A stretch of 64,000 bases of DNA from assembly GCA_030035585.1 (NCBI GenBank), contig CM057469.1:19462501-19526500 (forward strand). Reading direction: 5' to 3'. Shown one piece after another: positions 24,734-35,462 of this stretch. The notes under the pieces were generated by a model. That model had not been told where the DNA came from. It saw only the letters and a list, made by a program, of their open reading frames with translations, and searched no databases. The translations under genes and the position numbers were made by a program. Position 1 is the first letter of the stretch; every line of letters starts with the position of its first letter. Source of the DNA: Dugong dugon. Lineage: Eukaryota > Chordata > Mammalia > Sirenia > Dugongidae.

Positions 24734-24897
24734 AACCAAAAAAACCTATTGCCATCGATTCGATTGTGACTCATAGTGACCCTGTAGGACAGAGTAGAAC
24801 TGCCCTATAGGGTTTCCAAGGAGCAGCTGGTAGATTTGAACTGCTGACCTTTTGGTTAGCAACCAAACGCTTAACCAGTGTGCCACCAGGGTTTCCG
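24734..24897 (-). mobile_element. AfroSINE, short type
   Basis: Reverse copy; CTCTAGTA before and CTCTGGTA after it are a likely target duplication with one mismatch. Confidence 0.94.
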
Positions 24898-25069
24898 TAC
24901 TCTGGTAGAAGGACTGATATTCAGGTCGGGGTGGAGGAGGGGGGGTGGGGAGGAGGACTGTCAGATCACCTGGGCCATGAACACCTCTAGCAGTGGGTTC
25001 TGTTGTTTCCTTTCTTGTCTATCCTCTGGCAGAGGACATAGCCCTAATAAGAGTTAATACGAGGATGTA

Positions 25070-25240
25070 TCTGACTTAGAACAAAGAACCTTGAACTGGG
25101 AATCAGAAAATATGGGTAGATTCAGGTCTTAGCTTTTGCACCCACTGTGTGACCTCAGGCAAGATGCTTCACTTCTCTGGGCTACATTTCAGTCATCTAA
25201 TTGAATCAGAATGGCCTCTAAAGGTACTTTCAGTTTAATC
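25070..25240 (+). mobile_element. MIR
   Basis: CACTGTGTGACCTCAGGCAA and CACTTCTCTGGGCTACATTT are MIR core and 3' blocks. Confidence 0.8.
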
Positions 25241-25257
25241 AATTAAGTTTAGACTGT

Positions 25258-25530
25258 GTGATGTGGTAAAATATACATAACAAAAAATTTGTCATTTCAA
25301 TCATTTTTACATGTACAATTCAGTGACATTATTTATGTTCACCATGTTGTGCAACCATCGCCGCTATTCATTTCCAATTTTTTTCATCAGTCTTAACAGA
25401 AATTCAGTACCCCTTAAGCAATACCTCCTCAAATCCCCCTCCCACCTGCCCTTGGTAACAGCTAATAAACTTTGGTCTCTATGCATTTGCCTGTACCCGA
25501 TGTATTCCTCCCCACCCTTTTTTTCATTTA
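25258..25530 (-). mobile_element. L1M-type 3' end, - strand
   Basis: GTAAAATATACATAACAAAA, TTGTGCAACCATCGCCGC and CCCTTAAGCAATACCTCC parallel the L1 3' end at 11,110-11,290. Confidence 0.8.
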
Positions 25531-25538
25531 TCATTCTA

Positions 25539-25715
<177 letters not shown>

Positions 25716-25751
25716 TTATTACACTAAGTTCTTTACAGAAGAATCCACCAC

Positions 25752-25848
25752 TACCCCTATTCGACTCTGACTCATGGCGACCCCTTAAGAGTCATAGTAG
25801 AACTGTGCTCCATAGAGTTTTCAATGGCTGATTTTTCAGAAGTAGAAG
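25752..25848 (-). mobile_element. AfroSINE 3'-half fragment, long type
   Basis: CGACTCTGACTCATGGCGAC through TTTTCAATGGCTGATTTTTC; the SINE head is missing. Confidence 0.85.
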
Positions 25849-25957
25849 AATATCAGCTAATACATTTAGGTGGAAAGATGAATTAGAACTTAGTATTTCA
25901 CAACCCTTAAACCATTAAGGTATTTGATGGGGAACTTTACAATGACAAGATTAATCT

Positions 25958-26395
25958 TGTGAAAGAGCACTCTAAAACTGAGGTGCTTGGCATGACTAAA
26001 ATGGCTGACACATGTCTGGTTTGACCCCATTTTGTTTTAAACTCCTGCTGCTGCTTGTAAAGTATGAGCACCACTTTCGGGTAAACAAGCCTTATTTTGC
26101 AAACAAGTGTGGTTGTGCTTGCTTGGTTAAGACTCCAGGAAGTGTGTGCAGATTATTGGAGGAAGTGGGGACTCTTGTCCTCAGGAAGAATGCGTTTGAA
26201 AACAGATTAACCGATATGAATAAAGGTGTATTTGGGGTTGCAGTCATGCTAGCCTTCTTGTGTAAAAACCCTGCATTCCTTTGTGAATGTTAGAGCACGT
26301 TGTAATTTTACCAGGGCTGCCCAACTCAAGTTGTATTCCTCAATAAAACTATCATTTCTTTCCATAAAGAGTTAGTGTTTTTCACACTTTTGACG
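25958..26395 (+). mobile_element. Solo LTR related to the 38.8-kb provirus
   Basis: Starts TGTGAAAGAGCAC...AAAACTGAGGTGC, closely parallel to the provirus LTR start, followed by the same GGCATG...CCCCATTTTGT arrangement. Poly(A) signal AATAAA at 26,342-26,347 is followed by a CTATCATTTCTTTCCAT stretch like the provirus. Flanked by the 4-bp duplication ATCT (25,954-25,957 and 26,396-26,399); the terminal CA is now CG. A class I ERV solo LTR left by recombination. An open frame inside it is incidental. Confidence 0.82.
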
Positions 26396-26399
26396 ATCT

Positions 26400-26920
26400 G
26401 CAACCACTAAAGAAACCAGTTCATCTTAGGATAAAACGTGAGATAGTCAAACATTATGTGATAAAATAAGAAACACATAGCTCCACCTAGGTATTATTCT
26501 TACCAAAAGAACTGAATTTGAATCTAATAAAAGCTTTATTTAGATCTCGTGCCTGGATTGTAAGCCATTAGGGGATAGCAGATACAGGAACAATTTAAAT
26601 TATACCACAAGAAAGCAACACGCTTCCAGAATGTGGGTCATTCTATAGTGCCTGTTTCTTCAGAATCAAAGAAGTCGTGAGAGAAGAAGGGTCAGGGTTG
26701 GGATAGGGAAGAAGACTGCTCTGGATTAGAAGATACTTAGCATAACTGTCTACGGCAGTATGAGGCCCTTGTTTTGATCCTGATGAGAATAAAGCATGAA
26801 AGACATTTATGACAATTGGGGAAATTTTAATATAAACAGAATTTTAGATGATTTTAAGAAACTACTGTTAACTTTGTTAGGTATAATAATGGCATTATGA
26901 TTATGTACAAAAATGTTATT
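26400..26920. other. Intergenic, no recognised element
   Basis: Nothing recognised. Confidence 0.5.
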
Positions 26921-26924
26921 TTGG

Positions 26925-27370
26925 AGATTCACGGTGAGAAATGGTTTTAATTCTCCTGGAATCCAGATTTCTGGCTTTCAGGGAGGTTGGGGTAACCCAC
27001 CCAGGCCATTGTCCTTTTGAACCTTGAGACTTGAAGAAAATAGTCTCCTAAAGGTCACCTTTAAGTCAAAAAATAGTTTAGATAAAAACCGGTTTGCCTT
27101 AGGCATTAGGCTCTTTTGAAGAAGTATCTAATGCAGTCAGTTTTGAGTAACCGAGGCTCCAAGGTCAGACTAGAAGCTGTGTTTTAGGATAAACTGTTGT
27201 TATATAAATACTGTTCTGGCCCCTTTTCCATGGCAATGCTGATAAGATGTGGTATAAAAATTTTGGAAGTTCTTTTCATCTTCAGGACATTTTTGACTCC
27301 CTACTCAAGATGTTACCCTGATTTTCAAATCATATATTAAATTGGATTAATATGATTTTTGTTTTAACAA
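26925..27370 (-). repeat. Unclassified ~450-bp interspersed repeat, copy a
   Basis: Shares TTTTAATTCTCCTGGAATCC, the CTTTAAGTCAAA...TAGTTTAGA block, GGCAGTC-like GTCAGTTTTGAG, CTGTTCTGGCCCC and ATATGATTTTTGTTTT with the copy at 57,183-57,660 (opposite orientation) and partly with 55,535. Orientation is given relative to that copy. I could not assign it to a known family. Confidence 0.7.
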
Positions 27371-27384
27371 TGGGAAATATTTTG

Positions 27385-27560
27385 GGGGTAAAATAACATG
27401 TCAGGTATGAGCTTTGAAATATTAGAAAAAAAGCAATGAGGATATATAAAACCAGTAGGACAAATTGTTAAAATGTGGGAATGGGTAAATGGGAGTTCAT
27501 TATTCTACTTTCTCTACTTTTGATATGTTTAAAGATTTTCATAATACAAAGTTTTTTAAA
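27385..27560 (+). mobile_element. L1-like 3' terminal fragment
   Basis: TGGGTAAATGGGAGTTCATT and TCTCTACTTTTGATATGTTT followed by ATAATACAAAGTTTTTT resemble old L1 3' ends. Confidence 0.5.
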
Positions 27561-27577
27561 GCTGTAATAATTAAGTA

Positions 27578-27790
27578 TATAATGTCCCTGGATGCAAACC
27601 GTTTGTGCCCCACTAGTAACTGAAAGGTTGGAGGTTTGAACCCTCCCAGCAGTTCCAGAGAAGAAAAGCCTGGCAATCTGCTTTCAGAAAGATTACAGTC
27701 AAGAAAACCCTATGGAGCAGTTCTACGCTGTAACACACAGGTTGTCATGAGTCAGAATCAACTCAACAGCAGTGGGTTTGGTTTGGTTTT
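27578..27790 (+). mobile_element. AfroSINE, long type, with TSD
   Basis: AATTAAGTAT before and AATTAAATAT after are the duplication; the copy ends GTTTGGTTTGG. Confidence 0.92.
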
Positions 27791-28119
27791 AATTAAATAT
27801 GTAAGGGCTGAAAATGATGAAGTACTGTTACGAACAAAAGCACAAGGTGTTTGTCAGCCCAGAAAAGGGACTTATAGGCCTGTGGGAAGGGCTGAGACGT
27901 GAGGAAGTTTTGAAGCATAAACATGAATCAATGAGGTGGAGAATGACAGGAAGTGGTCCCAGGGCATGATGGGAGAAGGGCTTGTACCGCTGGAATATGG
28001 CGCTGTCGAGAGACGAGGCTAGAGGGTGATGGTGCTCAGACATTTATATTTTGAAATACATCTTATTTTATAACGAATTACTTTTCCTTTATATATTATA
28101 GTTAGAGCATTATGTTGAT

Positions 28120-28255
28120 AATTGAAAATATTGTGTGCGGTTGGATTGTATTATTTATAGATTTTATTTCAAAAGAATAACAGGGACGCTACAAAATATG
28201 TATTGTAAAAAAGGGGGCATTGTGTCTGAAAGGTTGAGAACCACTAATGTAGGTG
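28120..28255. mobile_element. Possible hAT-Charlie end
   Basis: Ends AAAGGTTGAGAACCACTAA, the complement of the CAGTGGTTCTCAA-type terminus of hAT-Charlie elements. The rest is too decayed to name. Confidence 0.4.
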
Positions 28256-28690
28256 ACAGGGAATCCTTGTAAAATGTTAAGAGATTGGTGACATGGTGCA
28301 ATTTTTATCTGAGAAGGATAGTCCCTGGTGGCAGTGTGAAAACAAATTTGAGGGTAATAAGACTGGAAGTAGAAAGACTGGTCTGGAGGTGATTGTAATA
28401 ATTTCTGTGGAAAATGTTGAAGCCCTGAACTCTACAGTGGGATATGGATGGAGCGGAGGAGACGGATTGAAGACATTTTAGAAGACAAGGTTGACAGTGA
28501 AAGAGAAGGAGGAGTCCAAGACAGGCCTGGGCTTCTGGCTTTGGAAGAATGCTCCCATTCTCCAGGAGAGGAAACCCAGGAAGGTGAGCATTCTGGGATA
28601 ATGACTTAGAGGCTGTGATGCTTGGATACATGGGGTATTTGGATCTTCCATAACCATTACAGATTCTGAACACTCAGTAGGGGCCATAAG
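28256..28690 (+). mobile_element. Ancient mammal-wide repeat fragment, family not named
   Basis: TGGTGACATGGTGCAATTTT and GGAGGTGATTGTAATAATTT echo the old repeat also seen at 34,200-34,420. No coding content. Confidence 0.4.
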
Positions 28691-28732
28691 AATTCACAAA
28701 AAAGAAGGAGAAAGTATCTCATACCTTTGCAT

Positions 28733-28868
28733 AAAGGAACCTTGGAAGAAAGGCCTGGCAATCTACTTCTAAAAAATCAGTCATTGAAAACCCTATGGAG
28801 CACAGTTCTACTCTGACACACCTGGGAGCGCCATGAGTTGGAGCTGACTAGACGGTAACTGGCTTTTG
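28733..28868 (+). mobile_element. AfroSINE, 5'-truncated long type
   Basis: CCTTGGAAGAAAGGCCTGGC to GCTGACTAGACGGTAACTGG. Confidence 0.92.
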
Positions 28869-30525
28869 GATAGTTTGTAGCTCACTAAACACCTGTTAGA
28901 TGGTGAATGGAAACTTGAACTCTGCCTTCAGTTCAACCAACATATATTGATTTCACATGATGTACTCTGCACTCTGCTGGGTTCTGCAGATACAAAGCTG
29001 AATAAGAAATGGTCCTTGTCTTCAAAATGCTCTTATGTGCTGAAATAGAGATCTGAATAAAAGGTCCATGAGGCACAGAAGAGGGAGGGGTGTCTAGGGT
29101 TTGGACAGGCAAAGAAGATGGGGAAGAGATTCCAGGTGAGGGGGATTATAGAATTCAAAATGTGGACAGAGTGGAGAGTTTGGGGGCCAGGGAGGTCTGG
29201 CTGTCTACCTAGAATGAAAGGCAGGTGCTGAGCAGGGCAGGTCCTGTCTTGTCTGTGCAAATAGGACCTCCAGGAGCTCTGGCTTTCAGAAAAACCACAG
29301 GCTGTGTGGGCCTGCCCAATGGCTAGGATAATATGACTGAGCCCTGAATAGTCAATAACAGCAGGGGATGAAGTCATAAGAGGGAGAGGAATTTGGCAGA
29401 ATAATGGGGAACAAATGACAGTTCTGAATACATGGGAGTGGGAGACAGGTTTCTTAGGCATCCACCCAGTTTCTGAAGCATTACCTTAGAAAGAATTCCC
29501 TAGGGCCATGTTACAATGTGCTAAAAGTCCATCTGAAGTTCTAAAATGACACCTTGGTTTCTCACAGTTGCTATGCTGTTTCCAGTCGGCTGTGTTTGAC
29601 CATGGAGTCTTCACTGCATGCATACAACAAATACCTGATGAGTACAGGGGTGACGAAGATAAGCGCGGCTCCTTACAAGCAGTCGGTACAGATATTTTTA
29701 AGAATGAAGAAGCCCTCACCAGCACCAAGGAACACTCCCATCCCCACTCCCTTGGGAGTATCTCTTGGCAGATTTGGGCCCGGGAGTGGATAGAGGGTGG
29801 GAAAATGTAAGGAGGTGGGTGTTGGAAGGAGGTGGGGAGGGATGGGTGAAGAAGGGGAGAGAGAGGTTTGAAGAAAGAAAGAATGGCCAACTTTGCCTCC
29901 AACTCTTCAAGTAGGTTTTCCACGCTCCTCTATGTGGCCTTCATCTCAAACATGAGACAGCTTTCTAGTAAGAGGTAAAAAGTTCAGTTTTGTGGAAGAC
30001 AATTTTCCTGCATAACTGGAAGCGAGTAGGCTGGCAAGTCAGCCAGTCTTCCCAGAGGCTGCACATACACAGCCTCCCCTGTGGGTGGTTGGGTGTGAGG
30101 CATAACCAGTTAATGTCTGTGAAGCATGTGCTAGCCCTCCCACTTGGCTGAGGAGCCCTCCCATGGACTCTGCTCAGACACATTCTATTGACTTGGCTTT
30201 CAAGATTCTTAGATAAGCGGTAGAAAGATCTCTTTGCCTGAGGGGGGAAGGCTGCCCAGCTATGTCTGATTCCACTGTACATTATTTACCAGGGCCTGAC
30301 AGCTTGGATCTTTGAGGTGATGTATTTAGTCCACACAAGAGCAAACCTGTCCCCTGGGAGGGTGAATGTAACCAGAGCAGGAGCCTCAGACAAAATTCAA
30401 CATGCACTGGTGAGGTCAGAAGTGTTTGTCCATCAAGAACCTGTGCCCATGGCTTAAAGCATCCTGTATTCCTGTCACTATGCTCTACTCTGTTACATTT
30501 CTGTTGTGCCTTATCCTTCACAAAT
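28869..30525. other. Intergenic, mostly unrecognised
   Basis: Contains one ancient repeat scrap (about 28,930-29,040) and a purine-rich tract (29,786-29,885). Open frames of up to 145 codons on the - strand (29,033-29,923) have no recognisable domain and are broken by neighbours; I do not call genes. Confidence 0.45.
29786..29885. repeat. Purine-rich tract
   Basis: About 100 bp almost without C and with G runs (GGAGGTGGGTGTTGG, GAAGGGGAGAGAGAGG). Confidence 0.7.
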
Positions 30526-30640
30526 CCTTTTTACAGAGATGACCTCATTTAATTCTCAGAGTCACTCTGCAAGATAAATATTAGCACCCCATTATATAGA
30601 AGAGTAGAGTCTCTTCCAGACAGAGCTGGAGAAAAATGTA
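30526..30640 (-). mobile_element. MIR 3' fragment
   Basis: GACCTCATTTAATTCTCAGA...GCACCCCATTATATAGAAGA is a reversed MIR end. Confidence 0.6.
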
Positions 30641-30660
30641 GAACAAAATTCAAAGTCACA

Positions 30661-31068
30661 AAAAAAGGCCAGACTTCCTGGTCTGACAGAGACTGGAGAA
30701 ACCCTGAGAATATGGACCCTGGACACCCTTTTAACTCAGTACTGAAGTCTCTCCTCACCCTTCAGCTAAAGATCAGACAGGCCCATAAAACAAACAGTAA
30801 TACATGTAGTTCAACCATGTATACGAGACTAAATGGGCACCCCAGCCTAAGGGCAAAGACAAGGAGGCAGGAGGGGACAGGAAAGCTGGACGAATAGAGA
30901 TGGGGAATCAAGGTTGAGAAGGGGAGTGTTGGCATGTTGCGGGGTTGACAACCAATGTCAGCAAAACAATATGTGTAATAATTGTTTAATGAGACACTAA
31001 TTTTCTCTGTAAACCTTCATCTAAAGCACACATACACACAAATATTAACATAAGTAAAAAAAAAAAAG
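30661..31068 (+). mobile_element. Afrotherian L1 3' UTR fragment with A-tail
   Basis: Same blocks as 23,384: GGCCAGACTTCCTGGTCTGA, AACCAATGTCAGCAAAACAA, CCTTCATCTAAAGCACAC and a poly(A) run at about 31,055. Confidence 0.82.
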
Positions 31069-31071
31069 AGT

Positions 31072-31278
31072 GGAGTTCCTGGGTGGCTCAAACAATTAAG
31101 TGCTCGACTGCTAACCAAAAGGCTGGCAGTTTTAACTCATCTGGAAGCACCTTGGAAGAAAGGCCTGGTGATCTTCTTTTGAAAATCATAGCAGTGAAAA
31201 CCCTATGGAGCATGGCTCTACTCTGCACACATGAGGTCGTTATGAGTCAGAATTGACTCAGTGGCAAGTGTTTGGTTT
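31072..31278 (+). mobile_element. AfroSINE, long type
   Basis: GGAGTTCCTGGGTGGCTCAA to AATTGACTCAGTGGCAAGTG, directly downstream of an L1 A-tail. Confidence 0.94.
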
Positions 31279-31282
31279 TATA

Positions 31283-31380
31283 TAAAACAGTAGGCTGAGG
31301 CTCAGAGAGGATAAGGGGACTTTCTAAGGTCACCCAGCTAGTAAATGTCAGAGCCATGAGTCAAACCCAGGTCTCTCAGG
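31283..31380 (-). mobile_element. MIR, - strand
   Basis: GGCTGAGGCTCAGAGAGG, AGGTCACCCAGCTAGTAAAT and GAGTCAAACCCAGGTCTC are reversed MIR core blocks. Confidence 0.85.
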
Positions 31381-31442
31381 GTCATCTATGTGGATTTTAA
31401 AAACAATAATGGAAAGATCCAGAGGCAGCTGTGGGGGATGAT

Positions 31443-31555
31443 ATCCACTGCCAATGGGTTGATTCTGACTCATAGCAGGGTAGAACTGCCCCATAGGGTT
31501 TCCAAGGCTGTAATCTTTATAGAAGCAAACTGCCACATCTTTCTCCCGTGGAGCA
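31443..31555 (-). mobile_element. AfroSINE fragment, composite type
   Basis: Reversed 3' end plus middle module (TAATCTTTATAGAAGC), head missing. Part of the left arm of the inverted repeat. Confidence 0.85.
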
Positions 31556-31699
31556 AGATGTATGTAGGATGATTTTTCCAGAAGACTTCAGTGCTCTGTA
31601 ATTCTCCCATTTATGGGCAGACAAGAAGTAGACATTGTGTACCAAAGGAATAGGAAAGGAAATAAAGACACTGCAATGCTAGCTGGAAGCCTCTTTCAG

Positions 31700-31850
31700 C
31701 CCAATAAAACAAATATTTATTGCAGGCTCTGATGTGCAAACCCTAGGAATACAGTGATGATAAATATTGTCTTTCCGCCAAGAGTTCATAATCTAGTAGG
31801 GAAAACCATATTCAGATGGCTAACTAATCATGCACAATGTGGCAAGTGCT
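31700..31850 (+). mobile_element. Ancient mammal-wide repeat fragment
   Basis: AACAAATATTTATTGCAGGC...AATACAGTGATGATAAAT, the same unnamed old repeat type as 6121 and 58,755. Confidence 0.4.
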
Positions 31851-31854
31851 ATAC

Positions 31855-31970
31855 AAGTTAGGAAACTGAGGCTCATGGGGAATAAGACTCTTAGCTAAAG
31901 TTACGAGCTAATGAGTGCAGAAGGGATTCAAACGCAGGACCAGCAGGCTATATTGGGTCTACAGTATCTC
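31855..31970 (-). mobile_element. MIR, - strand
   Basis: GGAAACTGAGGCTCATGG and GGATTCAAACGCAGGACC are reversed MIR blocks. Confidence 0.7.
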
Positions 31971-31984
31971 CTCAAGTAAAGGGG

Positions 31985-32085
31985 GATCCTCAGTTTCCTC
32001 ATCAGTGCAACGGAGATGATGATACTATCATTTTGATGATTGAATGAGTCCCACCTGTGAATGCACTTGGTGACTAAAATATCCT
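31985..32085 (+). mobile_element. MIR 3' part
   Basis: CCTCAGTTTCCTCATCAGTG and ATTGAATGAGTCCCACCTG match MIR downstream of its core. Confidence 0.65.
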
Positions 32086-32114
32086 GTCTATGTTAGCTGT
32101 TGCTGCCTTCTAGG

Positions 32115-32305
32115 AGAAGGAGCCCTGGTCGCACAGTTGTTAAGTGCCCGGCAGCTAACTGAAAGGTCAGCAGTTTGAACCCACCAGTGGCTCCATGGGA
32201 AAAAGATGTGGCAGTCTGCTTCAGTAAAGATTATAGCCTTGGAAACCCTATGGGGCCGGTCTACTCCACCAGGAGTCAGAATTGACTCGTTGGTAGTGGG
32301 TATCA
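32115..32305 (+). mobile_element. AfroSINE, composite type, with TSD
   Basis: GAGCCCTGGTCGCACAG head with the GATGTGGCAGTCTGCTTCAG module. TTCTAGG at 32,108-32,114 and 32,306-32,312 is the likely duplication. Confidence 0.9.
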
Positions 32306-32375
32306 TTCTAGGTGTGATGAACGGATTCCCACAGCTGCCTCTGGACCTTTCCATCTATGTTTTTAAAATCCACTT

Positions 32376-32533
32376 AAAACCTATTGCCGTTGAGTTGACT
32401 CCAACTCATGGTGACCCCATATGTGACAGAGTAGAACTGCTCCATATGGTTTTCTTGACTGTAATCTTAATGCTAAGTGGGTTTAAACCACCAACCTTTA
32501 GGTTAGCAGTCGAGTGCAAACCATTAAGGCTGA
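32376..32533 (-). mobile_element. AfroSINE, 5'-truncated
   Basis: AACCTATTGCCGTTGAGTTG to GGTTAGCAGTCGAGTGC, reversed; abuts the inverted repeat arm. Confidence 0.9.
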
Positions 32534-32924
32534 CAAAAGTTCTGTGTTTTTTATCTTCCACATCACACTGAGTCTAACCGACTTGGCGTGGTCTTTTTAG
32601 GAGCATCCTGGGCTCCACAAACCAACCAACACACAGCCCTGCCCCTGAGTGACAGGTATTTGGTGTGTAGCTTGGGGATGGTACCAGTTACTTGCATTTA
32701 ACGTTACGCTTTTTATGAGAATTTTATATTTGTGACTCATTTAATATAGAATTTTATTAGGTGTCCTTACTGGTTCATAATTCAGCTTTCCCTAGTATAG
32801 TTCCAAGGGTTAGGCATTTAAGGATTAATTGGATAAATCTTGTTCAGAACAGCAGAAGGGCAAGCCCAGGTACTGTCAGTCACCAGGCCAAACCACAAAT
32901 AAATGACAGCGTAAGTTTTCTTAT

Positions 32925-33060
32925 TCATTCATTCATTTTCATCTATTCAACAAATACGTATAGCGGGCCTATTGTGTGACAATCTGCCTGGCAGAGGTTA
33001 TGATAGTGAGCTGCAGAGAAAGGCAAACAAGCCCCAGCTTCGGGAACTTAATAGTCTTCA
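32925..33060 (+). mobile_element. Ancient mammal-wide repeat fragment
   Basis: ATTCATTCATTTTCATCTAT...CAACAAATACGTATAGCG, unnamed old repeat type. Confidence 0.4.
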
Positions 33061-33062
33061 CC

Positions 33063-33394
33063 TGGTAGTGCTGAGAAAGAAAGGCCTGGCAATCTGCTTC
33101 TGTAAAGATTACCCAAAACCCACTGCCACTGAGTTGATTTCGACTCATAGCCACTCCATAGGGTTTCCAAGGCTGTAAATCTCTACGGAAGCAGACTACC
33201 ACCTCTTTCTCCCAAAGAGCTGCTAGTGGTTTCAAACCACCAACCTTTTGGTTTAGTGGTCAAGCGCTTTAACCACTGCACCACCAGGGCTCCTTGTAAA
33301 GACTACAGACCAAAAAAATACCTATGGAGCAGTTCTTCTCTGTAACACACGGTCAGAATCAACTCAACAGCAATGGGTTCAGTTTTAGTGATTA
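33063..33394 (+). mobile_element. AfroSINE, long type, split by a second SINE
   Basis: The + strand copy runs 33,063-33,112 and resumes 33,295-33,392 (ends AACAGCAATGGGTTCAG). Confidence 0.9.
33113..33294 (-). mobile_element. AfroSINE, composite type, nested in a SINE
   Basis: Reversed copy flanked by TGTAAAGATTAC (33,101-33,112) and TGTAAAGACTAC (33,295-33,306), i.e. a 12-bp duplication of the host SINE. Confidence 0.95.
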
Positions 33395-33414
33395 AGAGCA
33401 CAGAGAGAGGAGAC

Positions 33415-33580
33415 CAGTGGGTTAAAATTCCCCCTCAGAAACTACTTGAGGCAGTCCCTTAACCTCCCTGTGCCTTAGTTTCTTCATCTGTGACTCATAG
33501 TTGTTGTGAGGATTAAATTAATTAGTATTGTTTGGCACACAGTAAGAGCTGCATAAGTGTTAACTATTATCATTCCAGTG
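33415..33580 (+). mobile_element. MIR
   Basis: CTCCCTGTGCCTTAGTTTCT, TTGTTGTGAGGATTAAATTA and TAAGTGTTAACTATTATCAT are MIR blocks. Confidence 0.85.
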
Positions 33581-33589
33581 GTAGAGACA

Positions 33590-34425
33590 GACGGAAATGA
33601 GGAAACAAGTAAAATAAATGGAAAATGTAATAAGTGCTATAGAAACCACCAAGGTGCTGGACAACAAAGGTGGAGAGGTGGGAGAGTACAAAAACACCTA
33701 CTCTAGCCAGAGTGGTCAAGGAATAATTCTCTAAGCAGTTGATAACAACTGAGACATGCGGGGTGAAAAGGGTTAAGACCGCCAGTTGCTGTCAACTCTG
33801 ACTCTTCATGACCCCATGTGTGTCAGAGTAGAATTGTGCTCCATAGGGTTTTCAACAACTGATTTTTTTGGAAGTAGATCACCAGACCTTTCTTCTGAGC
33901 CACCTCTGGGTGAACTTAAACCACCAACATTTTGGTTAGCAGCCAAGCACATTAATTGTTTGCACCACCCAGGGACTCCAAAAAGGTGTTAGTTAAGCAA
34001 AATATAGGAGGCAAATGACGGGGCAGTGACAGGGAGAAGGAGAGCTATCTGGGTAAAGGAACAGTAGGGGCAAAGGTCCTGCAGTATAAGAGAAGGTGAC
34101 CTATTGAAGGAACTGAAGAAAAAAACAATATGGAGAATAAGAGAAGGTTGGAGAGATAGGACAGAGCCAGTTCATGCAAGGTGTCATAGGCTGTAGCAAT
34201 GAGCTGGGATTTTATGCTAAATACAAGGGGTTATTGGGTTTTGTGCAATGGAGAATCATGATCTAATCTACACTTTGTGTAGCACATCCTGGAGAATAGG
34301 TTGTAGGAGGACTAGAGTGGAGGTGGTTGTAGATGAGTAGGGGAGAGGCCATGATAACCTGACCAAGTGGTGGCAGTGGAAACGGAGAAAAGTATTCAGA
34401 TTAGAAATATATCATGAAGACAGAA
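33590..34425 (+). mobile_element. Long ancient mammal-wide repeat, interrupted
   Basis: AATAAGTGCTATAGAAACCA, GGCAAAGGTCCTGCAGTATA, CAAGGTGTCATAGGCTGTAG and AGAATCATGATCTAATCTA are blocks of one old repeat whose name I cannot assign; an AfroSINE (33,783) is inserted. Confidence 0.5.
33783..33980 (-). mobile_element. AfroSINE, long type
   Basis: Reversed copy from CGCCAGTTGCTGTCAACTC to CACCACCCAGGGACTCC. Confidence 0.94.
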
Positions 34426-35275
34426 TGGGCAGAACTTGCTGATGGACTGGACCCACTCTTGTGGGCAAGGCTAGGGAAAGGCACGGGTAGGCAAAGATCT
34501 GCCCCACAGTGAGTGAAGGACAGGGCAACAAGTGTAGTTCCAGTGTGGGGGTGAAGCTGGAGTTTCATACAGAGCTGAGTCCAGCCCGGCTGTAGGACTT
34601 TATTGGGCCCCAGTGTCCATTCTGTTCCACCCAAACCTCAGGCTCCCCACAGGCCAGGTCAGGCTTGTTACTCTGACTTGGTTTCAGTGAGCTCCAGGCA
34701 ACAACAGACAAAGGAGGTCTTTCTGTTTTCCCCAGATCAGACTGAAGTTTAATAGGTAAACAGTGGACAAAATAGATCTCAAACACATACAGGAAGACCA
34801 AGGGCTTATGGAGAGGGAAAAATAAGGAGATACCGGACCAATCCTTGATCTTCACCCTACTTCCTCCTCATGTGGATTTCAGGAAGGGAAGAAGAAGCTC
34901 TGTACCTTCTCTGAAAGGAGGACTCTTAAAGGTATCCAGGAACAAAAATATCTTTTCAATCACTGCCTCTTTCAGTAATTTCTGGGAGCAAAAAGATTTA
35001 TCTTTGTTGAAGAAACATTGTTAATATAAAGAATACTAAAATAAACTTGAGGCTTGCTCCTTGCCCGGTAGCATTAGCCGGGAGAGTCAAATCCATGAAG
35101 CCAATAGGCTACAAGGGGCTGACCCCAAAGTCACAGTATGAGGATTGCTGTCACAGGTTCATACATTCCAAATCTCTGCAGCCCTGGAGTGGGTGGTGAG
35201 GTAGGGTAGGATTCGGATTTACAGATTGTTATCCTAGCTCTTAAACAAGACAAATTTAGCAAAAGAAAACATCTA
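34426..35275. other. Intergenic, no gene seen
   Basis: Nothing recognised. Confidence 0.5.
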
Positions 35276-35462
35276 GGGAAGAGAGCAGAGCAAGATGGTG
35301 AAATGAGTGGACACTCCCATTTACTCCCCCAGCAACTAACTCACTGAACAAAGAATTAAAATAAGCACAGACTGAGATCTCAGGACTCAAGACAGCAGCT
35401 GAGGTGTTGGAGAGTCAGGGTGAGTCTAGAAGCAGGGGAGAGGAGACGCGAGGACATCACAG
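35276..35462 (+). mobile_element. Possible L1 5' UTR fragment
   Basis: GAGCAAGATGGTGAAATGAG and GCAACTAACTCACTGAACAA resemble the start of L1-type 5' UTRs. Weakly supported. Confidence 0.4.

Larger units (their letters stand above)
31390..32373. repeat. Imperfect inverted repeat with SINE and flank in each arm
   Basis: Left arm 31,390-31,555 and right arm 32,191-32,373 are reverse complements over the 3' part of a composite AfroSINE plus ~60 bp of adjoining non-SINE sequence (TCCAGAGGCAGCTGTGGG in the left arm, its complement in the right). The right arm has about 17 extra bases. About 635 bp separate the arms. Confidence 0.8.

Noticed and set aside
26012..26293. 93-codon + strand frame
   Set aside because: Lies wholly inside the solo LTR at 25,958-26,395.
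29033..29923. Minus-strand frames of 142 and 145 codons
   Set aside because: No domain, no splice support and competing frames on the other strand; chance frames remain the simplest reading.
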